A stretch of DNA of 64,000 bases, taken from NCBI RefSeq assembly GCF_902635505.1, contig NC_045428.1, forward strand, positions 226,998,107 to 227,062,106, in the 5' to 3' direction. How positions within the stretch are numbered: position 1 is the stretch's first letter; each line of letters starts with the position of its first letter. Origin of the DNA: Sarcophilus harrisii (taxonomy: Eukaryota > Chordata > Mammalia > Dasyuromorphia > Dasyuridae). Of this stretch, positions 57,215 to 64,000 are shown piece by piece. Made by a program: the position numbers and the translations under genes. Under the pieces are notes generated by a model that was not told the DNA's origin, ran no database searches, and saw nothing but the letters and a program-made list of their open reading frames with translations.

Positions 57215-57360
57215 AGCTATTTATCAAGTGCCCACAACATGGCCAGGATGTATTGTGTTAAGTGCTTGGGATACAAAGGAAGTTCAAAAAACTAGTTCCT
57301 CCTCTCAAAGACTCTGTCGGATGAGGAACACTGTACACTGACAAATACAAAATATGTATG
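57215..57360 (+). mobile_element. L2-like relic
   Basis: 'tatcaagtgcccacaacatg' and 'gtgttaagtgcttgggatac' match the family at 27900. Confidence 0.5.
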
Positions 57361-57547
57361 TGTGTTTGTTTATGATAAATTGGAACCAATTTTAGAAAGA
57401 AGGCACTAGCAAAAGGGCTTCTTTAATGTAATAAGCAAAATATCTAACCAAGAACTTCACTGAATGCAGGAAAGATTTCTTTTATATTCTCGAAAGAATG
57501 GGTGCCTAGGTTAGTAGACTTAGTAGGCTTCTGAAACTGCAAAGGTA

Positions 57548-58341
57548 GTGATGAGGTTTGGTGCAGGGCAGAGAGTTGTGGGAACCCCTTCTGGTTCGGT
57601 GCAGATCTAACATGAATTATGAAAGAATTCACAAACCCGAAAAGTTAGACTGGCAAAAAGAAGTTTATTGGCACTGAGAAGTTAGATTTTGCTAGGAGGC
57701 TGACTTCCTCAGTGGCAAGGTCCTGTCAGAAGTATAAACAGGGGTATGTTAACACTGAGAAGAGGGGATCTATTCTCAACGGATAGGGTCCTGGCAGGCA
57801 GCTATGCCAAGGAGAGAGGGATTCCTTGACAAGGCATGGTCCTGCTTTGTGAGCTTCCGCCAGGTCCTGACAGACAAGTAGGTGAGAGATAAAGAAGGAT
57901 TAATGCTGAAAAGAGAATGTCTTCTCAGTGGGCAAGGGGTCCTCACAGACAGCTGTGCCAAAGAGAGGTCCCTTGGTCTGGCATGGTCCTGATTTTTAGG
58001 TCCTCTGCAAAGAAATGAGTGAGCCAAAGCCTATTTTATCTTTTCTGGGGACTGGGGGCAGTTTGAGCTGAAATCAGACAGATCCTCCAATTGAATAGAT
58101 TTCCAATTGAATGAGTGTCCCTGGACTAATCTTCAACTCAATCGAGTAACAGAATGAAACTACTTATCTTGAATCCCTGGGGCTGCTCTTTTTCAGCGGA
58201 GAGCTTCTCAAGAGTTCAAGGAGAATTTCTCAAGCATTCCCCCCAAAGTCAGTGGACAGCTTCAGGGTTGTTCCCCCCATCAATAGTGTTTTATTGACTT
58301 GCCCTCCCCTCCCCTCAATTCTCCATTAATTGGTTGTTACA
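57548..58341 (-). mobile_element. LTR-like copy, family 2 (minus strand)
   Basis: The minus strand has 'ccaataaacttctttttgcc' near 57660 as a polyadenylation word, about 110 bp from a likely U5 end. The right end reads TGTAACAACC on the minus strand. U3 contains a diverged duplication of 'aggtcctg...cagctatgcc'-type units. It is probably a solo LTR. Borders are approximate and no target duplication was seen. Confidence 0.5.
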
Positions 58342-59370
58342 GAAATTATAGAATGTGAATCTTTATTTCTCATTATGTAGCCAGTCCCTGTCTCCAAAGA
58401 GCTTACTTTCTTATGGAGAAGATAAGTTGAGGAAGCAAAGTTCCTAGGGCTCCTGTTAAAATCTCAAACCTCCTAATTACATTCTTTGATATTTGTCCTT
58501 GTGAGTTTCAATTTTCTAATTTGTTTTATTGTTCCAATTTAATTTTTCTTAACTTTGGAAACAAAATTCTCCTCTATTCCTCTTGAAGAACATGGATTTT
58601 TATCTGGGATATAAAGGAAGCCAAAAGGCAAAAAATGAGGGAGAAAATTCCAGATCTGGTAGAGAGTCAGTCAGCATGTGGAGTGATGTTTAATAGCAAG
58701 GAAACTACTGTTGAAGTGATAATATGAAATACATTTGGGAAAGCATAATTTATAAGATAAAAGAGTAATGTTTAAATTTGGAGCATAAATTGAAACATCT
58801 GTCACAGGGTTACAAAGATGTGCCAATATGTGAAATAGTTCATAGACTTAGCTAAATATGACTAGATGAGTCATAATCATAGGTGGTTTGGGGGGAGAAC
58901 AACTTGGTGTGACTGACTAGGCCCTAAAATACTCTGAAGATATACTAATTAAAGACAATTTTAGAGTTTCAGACTTGATTGGATGAACTAACAATGGACT
59001 CTAATGACAGTCTGGGAAAGCTGGTCTGATTATGATTGAAAATTGGAATTGGATGGTTTCGTTTTAGTAATTAATTCCCGAGAATAAACTGATTTAGATT
59101 TCACATCACTGTTAATAGATCTAAGGGTATGTGGAAGGGATAAGTGATCAGGGAATGAAGAGCCTTAGTCTGGGATTTGCAGAAACTTACACAATTCTGA
59201 TCCCTTAATTGGGACTTTGGTCTTATGTCTTCTATTCAATAAGTAGCTGTGTAGGAAAAGCATTTTCTTCCATACCCCTCTAAGGTTTTTTCAGGTTTGG
59301 GTCTTAAGGAGAAATCTTCTCTAGTTTTTGGCTGTTAACCAGTATATTATTGTGTGGGACAGTGACCCTT
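58342..59370. other. EIF5B intron 1, unassigned
   Basis: No exon or defined repeat was recognised. Confidence 0.35.
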
Positions 59371-59760
59371 GCATTAAAATTGGACACTTTTAAGGTAAAA
59401 AGCAAAAAAGGATTTATTAGAATCTCCTGAGAAAGGGCAAACCCCAGAGTGCAGAGTGCAAACCGCAAAATGCAAAAGATTATATAGACTCTTAACCTCC
59501 ACCCCTTTTTCTCCTATTGGACTCCCCCCAGGCTTAGATTCTAAAGTGCCGAATCTATCCCAGAAACAAGAATACTAGTAAATAACAAACTCTTTACCCA
59601 TCAAGTACTTAAATGCTAATTAATAATTAAGAGGAGGAAAGATGTGCTTAAAAGACAATACAACATCTTCAGCTTTTTATTGCAGTCTCAAGTCAAAGCT
59701 AACTTTGTTAGGGCATAGATTGAAGCTACATCCTTATGAGAGAGGTCTTCACTCAGTTTG
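59371..59760 (-). mobile_element. LTR-like copy, family 3a (minus strand)
   Basis: It is closely similar to 62139-62570: both have 'aaggtaaaaagcaaaa', 'atttatta' (AATAAAT on the minus strand), 'tctcctgagaaa', 'ctctttacccatcaagtact' and 'ccttcagctttttat' or the like, in one order. Confidence 0.6.
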
Positions 59761-59825
59761 TTGAGGTCTAGATTTGGGGTAGCTAAATGAGATTAGGGTT
59801 TAGTTGAGGTCTAGTGGCAAGTTTG

Positions 59826-60449
59826 GGGTACAGGGAGTCAAACGGCTCCCCTGCAACCTCCTTGGATTCGGCGCAAGAATGTGGCGGTAAATGAGGTCTA
59901 GTAGCTGCGAGAGTCCCCAATAAAAGCATTTATTAGCCCGAGAGCTAGATTGATAAAAGAGGTTTATTATTGAGTTTAGAAGTAGGAGATAGGTGAAGGT
60001 AGAGATAAGGAGGACACCGGACAGAGAGTCCAGTGGACAGAGGGTCCTCACATGGCTAGCATGTTTGGAATCTCTTCAAAGAGGGGTTCCCAGTGGGGCC
60101 CATTTATAATAGGAGACTTGGCTCAAGGGGCTTTTGGGTGTAGCCCCAAAGTTGGCTCAGATCCGGATGGGGCTGGGACAGGTCTGGATCTTCTATTGGA
60201 ATTCAAAGGGACCAGAAGTTGTGAATCAAAGGGTAATTACATTAACTAGGGGGGTTTGGGAATCAAAGATAGGAGTCTTTCTCACATCATGTTTATCCTA
60301 TTTTGTCCCTCCTTTTTATTTATTAACCTTTCAAGACCTCACACATGCTTGATAACCTTTCCTCAACCATCTTGTTCTCAGTTTCTAATCCCTCTGGGTC
60401 CACTGATTTGTCTTTTTTTCTCTACTGGGGTCCATCTGGACCCATCCCC

Positions 60450-60480
<31 letters not shown>

Positions 60481-60609
60481 ACAACCCCCAGGTTGTCCAA
60501 TCTTTCCTCTGTGGAAATCATAGTCGTGTTCCTGAAGTTAAATTTTCCTTATAAAACCTATTTGTGAGCCATCCCATGGCTGCTAGCTTCCTTTGGGTCA
60601 GCTCACCAC
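59826..60609 (-). mobile_element. LTR-like copy, related to family 2 (minus strand)
   Basis: 'caataaaagcatttattagc' and 'gataaaagaggtttattatt' lie near the left end, with a right border reading TGTGGTGAGCTGACC on the minus strand. The layout near the left end (cccgaga...ttagattga...gaggtttatt) parallels 57548-57680. A C21 run then (AC)n lies inside at 60446-60482. Confidence 0.5.
60446..60482. repeat. C-run followed by (AC)n
   Basis: There are 21 consecutive C, then 8 AC units. Confidence 0.95.
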
Positions 60610-61515
60610 AGTATTCTGCCTTATGGTGTCTTTTCCCTTTTCCCTTCGTTTTTTTGTGTGTGTTTGTTGGAATGTGGTAGTTAAAAAACTTTGCTTATCT
60701 AAAAACTAGTACTTCTTTTCTCTAGCTAAATGCTATTTGCATAAATCCAATTATATACAAAACAGGAATTTTAAAATTCCCAAAGAGCCAGATTCCTTTG
60801 CAATTCTGACTGAAACAGAAGACAAAACACAGACTAAATAAATCAATCCTCTTCTGGTTCTCTGCCTCATTTTGGAGAACAGTGAGTAACTACTCCTTTA
60901 GCAGTGAAGACGCCTTTGAATTTATACCCAGTGGAAGGGAGGAGGAGGAAGATTGACAATTTCTCAGAGTGTTTTTATAGCCAGCTACCTTCCATTGTTC
61001 CTTTCCCAAGGTTCACAATATCTTATCCTTTTTGATGGAGGACTCACTTGATCTTACTAAAGGAAAATGAAAGAATCCTTACAGACTTGAACCGTTTAAG
61101 AGTTTTCCAATATCAAAGACTTTGATTGGGATTGGAAGAATTTAAGTGATTAGAGTCATCCAAGCAGTTTACCAATTCTTGGCAAAGAGAAAAGGCCTCA
61201 TAATCTCTTCAGTTTCCCCCCTCACATCCCCCTAGTTGCTTGCCCTACCTGGGTTGTGTGCAACTTAACTGACTAATTTCACTTTTCTCAGATGACTGCT
61301 CCTGAGTCAAATTAATCTTCTATCTTCATTAGTCCATTTCCGTTATTGCTTTCTTCCAGTGTCTTTTCTGGAATTAATCCAATGGGGTGGAAGTTCTCAA
61401 ACTGAGTCCAAGAACCACCAGAGAACTCTCACAAGGGGGTCTGCTCAAGGATTTAGTATGAAAGAGACCCCTAACAAACAGGAAATATCTGAGGTTGGGA
61501 AGGCACTCCAAAAAG
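60610..61515. other. EIF5B intron 1, unassigned
   Basis: The stretch lies between LTR-like copies. No retroviral gene or exon was recognised. Confidence 0.35.
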
Positions 61516-61534
61516 TTGGGGTCACAGACCTGTG

Positions 61535-62030
61535 TTGAGGTGTTTCAAAAGAATTTGCAGGCTTGAACCCATATCCAAGTCAAGGGGCAAAGTTTATTGT
61601 AATTGTAATGCCAATTTAACTGAGCTAAGTTCCAAAAAGATTTAGTAAAGAATCGGGAGCAAGAAGACAAATTTATCCAGTTCATATCATTGATATCTAG
61701 AGGTAGAACTGAGTGAGGAGTGGTCTCAGGAATTTGCTTATCACTAACCAGCAGACCTAGCCAGAAGATTTAAGAATCATTAACAGACAAGATTGGTAGA
61801 ACAATAGCATACTTATAGCATACTGAGTTAGAGAGTCTCAGGGTCATTAATATATCTTTCCTAAAATTTAAGGGAAAAAATATTAGTATATTCCTAGGCC
61901 AGAAGACTTACAGTCATCGACAGAACAATAGCATTCTTGGATCAGAGGGCCTTGGGATGACAGATTCCAAAGCTAGAAGATGTGGACAGATTATTAGAAC
62001 AAAAGCCCCCTAAGGTCAGAGGTCCTTAAA
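61535..62030 (-). mobile_element. LTR-like copy, family 4 (minus strand)
   Basis: The minus strand ends '...gaaacacctcaaca' (about 61536), with 'tacaataaactttgcccctt' as polyadenylation word at about 61590. Inside is a diverged tandem duplication (units near 61750 and 61900, both with 'gccagaagatt' and 'aacaatagcat' words), typical of U3. The right border is uncertain. Confidence 0.45.
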
Positions 62031-62054
62031 ATTATTGCTGTCTCTCCTGGAAGG

Positions 62055-62062
62055 GTGTGTGG

Positions 62063-62099
<37 letters not shown>
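62055..62099. repeat. (GT)n microsatellite
   Basis: About 20 GT units, with interruptions only at the start. Confidence 0.95.
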
Positions 62100-62100
<1 letters not shown>

Positions 62101-62138
62101 CATCAGAATGAGCCTACAAACCTGTGTAGAACATCTAC

Positions 62139-62570
62139 CCTTATCCAAATTAAAATCACAGACTCTCAAGGTAAAAAGCAAAACAGAATTTATTACAATC
62201 TCCTGAGAAAAGGCAACTCCCAACAAAGTGTCAGTAGAGGAGTGCAAACTGCAAAACAAAAGATTCTATAGACTCTAATGCAGGAGCCCTTCCCTTCTCT
62301 CCCCCCCCCCCCTTTTTTTTTTCTCTATCTTGGGGAGTCCAGGCTTACACTTAAACATGTGAAATTTATCTCAGAAATAAGAGTACTAGTAAATAATAAA
62401 ACTCTTTACCCATCAAGTACTTAAGTGCTGATTAAGAAGTGGGGGGAACAGGAGGGAAAAATGTTCATCCAAGGCCCAACACCTTCAGCTTTTTATAGCT
62501 CAACTTGCAATAGCAGTCTCAAGTCACAATTAGGGCACAGGTTGAGGTCCCATTCGTTAACCAAATCTTC
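62139..62570 (-). mobile_element. LTR-like copy, family 3b (minus strand)
   Basis: This is the second copy of the family described at 59371-59760, in the same orientation, with a C-then-T homopolymer pair at about 62299-62322. Confidence 0.6.
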
Positions 62571-62649
62571 ATCTGTCAGCTAAACCATGTACATTTGTTC
62601 GTTAATATTAATCACAAAACAGTTCTCGGATGCAGGGTTCCCTGGTTAT

Positions 62650-63110
62650 TTCAGAATTGTTGGTTTTGTGCAGATGAGCAGTTAGAGTTGGTGGTTGTCC
62701 TCTGTCAAAGTAGACCAGAATGACATCAGTATGTTGTACCATGTATAGTGTAACATGTTTCTTGACACTGTGACTTTGGAGCTACCACAGGTAGGCACAA
62801 CTAGTCTATAGAAAAATTTGGAGTGGAGATACTTCTAAATTTGTGTATCATGTTTCTTTTGAGCAACTTCCATTCTGCTTTGTTCATAGAATATAGCACT
62901 TTTGATGCAGGCATGCTATGTATGCTGTGCTGTCTTGCTAGGGTCTCTTCTTATCTCACAATGGATTCCAGCTCTTCAGAAAGACCTTCAGAGTGTCCTT
63001 GTAATGCCTCTTCTTGACCACCCTGTGAGGGGTGTTTTCCATGTCTGAGGTCTCTATAGGGTAGTCTTTTAGGTACTCAAACCACATGACTACCCATGAG
63101 AGTTGCTAGC
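62650..63110 (-). mobile_element. RTE-like LINE C-terminal relic (minus strand)
   Basis: The minus strand of about 62940-63090 can be read as 'VVMWFEYLKD' and 'HYKDTLKVFLKSWNP', which resembles the C-terminal 'HVxRM...KRYKDTLKxSLK' region of RTE/BovB-type reverse transcriptases. The rest (62650-62900) probably belongs to the same element. Confidence 0.5.
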
Positions 63111-64000
63111 GTCCGAATACAAAACAACAGTCATTTTGCCCTGGACTTATGAATTCACTATGGATTATTTAGTGCATTTCACATGAACATCTTAGGTTTT
63201 ACTTTACCTCTTTTAATCAGCAAAATTGTCAAAGTCTAAAAGGACATTCTTAAACTTAAATTATTTGCACTATTTTTTCAGCATTTAGCTTTTCTCAGAA
63301 TATTTTCCTATTTTGTTTCACATTCTTCATTTTGAATTGTTTGAAAATTGAGACTTGCTGAACACTGCATAATTATGATGATAATACCTGTTCTCAAGAA
63401 ATAAGAAAATATAGATAATGAATTGTGAAAACAAAAACAGTATTCATTTGATTCCAGTGAGAATGAGACCATCACTTAACTTTTCTCTACAGGTGACAAT
63501 CTAAAAAGTGATGAGAATTGGAGTTTTCATTGGAACTTAGGTACCATACAAAAGATATGAGAATCACAATGTCTAAAGGTCCAGGGGACTGTAACAGCTA
63601 AATATTAAAATACTCTGATCTGATTTTATTACATCAAGAAAAACCCAGTTTGATTTTTATGTGTTTCTTTCTTTTTTTAATTTAATGAGTCAATGCTTAG
63701 TAGATTGCAAAAAAAAGTCACATGTTGAGTCAGTGAGTAAGGCTGTGCTAAATGATCCTTTACATTAGATGAATTCAAAAAGTTCATTGGTCTTAGTTCC
63801 CAGTTTAGTTCCCAGGAGTTCCATAAAAGTATACCATATAATTGATACCTACATATAATGTACCTTTGATTTCACTTGAAAACAAAGGAAGCAAAATTTA
63901 TTTCAGCTCAAGTTTTGCTAACATTCTCACTGTGGAACTTTTATTGGAAATTGTTAGAAGGCATTTATTTGTGATGTATTTCATAGTCAGTAAGCAATTA
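63111..64000. other. EIF5B intron 1, unassigned AT-rich sequence
   Basis: No exon, RNA gene or defined repeat was recognised. EIF5B exon 2 is not present. Confidence 0.4.

Noticed and set aside
46081-64000. EIF5B exon 2
   Set aside because: No plus-strand stretch encoding the acidic DDIDLDALAAE-like start with a proper acceptor was found.

Overview
This is a vertebrate nuclear window from a marsupial, most likely an Australian one. The protein-coding content is small and clear; most of the rest is nested interspersed repeats. The Australian-marsupial call rests on WSINE1-type tRNA-like SINEs (1362-1462, 9451-9588, 10027-10092, 32358-32508), a MAR1-type SINE (25511-25772), marsupial L1 3' ends and many MIR/L2/L3 relics. 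These families are recognised from memory, not from a database search.

Genes. The minus strand carries a complete TXNDC9 gene (phosducin-like, thioredoxin-fold co-chaperone of the CCT chaperonin). It has four coding exons, 41953-41765, 35962-35844, 33562-33308 and 31498-31381, which give 226 codons plus a stop, and a likely untranslated first exon ending at 44455. All introns are GT-AG and all phases agree. In head-to-head orientation on the plus strand, EIF5B (translation initiation GTPase eIF5B) begins at 45780 with a 35-nt coding first exon. Its first intron fills the rest of the window (at least 18 kb). The same head-to-head TXNDC9/EIF5B pair exists in human at 2q11.2. The space between holds two CpG-rich blocks (about 44260-44720 and 45560-46080) with NRF1, NF-Y, ETS and ZNF143-type motifs.

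Repeats region by region. 1-2.85 kb: hAT-like, L1-tail, SINE and MIR relics. 2.86-5.67 kb: a layered insertion, with a possible old LTR split by an L1 3' end (18-bp target duplication), itself split by a 1,641-bp endogenous retroviral element whose two LTRs are in INVERTED orientation but which is flanked by a proper 6-bp target duplication. 6.6-13 kb: two L1s back to back (minus, then plus); the plus one is interrupted by two SINEs and two younger L1 tails, each with identifiable target duplications. 14.5-19.4 kb: an L1 relic, two solo LTRs of one family in opposite orientations, and L2. 20-31 kb: sparse relics and no recognised gene. Introns of TXNDC9: LINE2, L3/CR1, MIR and SINE relics. EIF5B intron 1: an L3/CR1 RT relic, three copies of a marsupial-type repeat, two young L1 tails, and from 57.5 to 62.6 kb a cluster of at least five LTR-like copies, all antisense to EIF5B.

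No bacterial-style operons, CRISPR arrays, or clear tRNA or rRNA genes were seen. Lysozyme-G genes that flank TXNDC9 in human were looked for by eye and not found.
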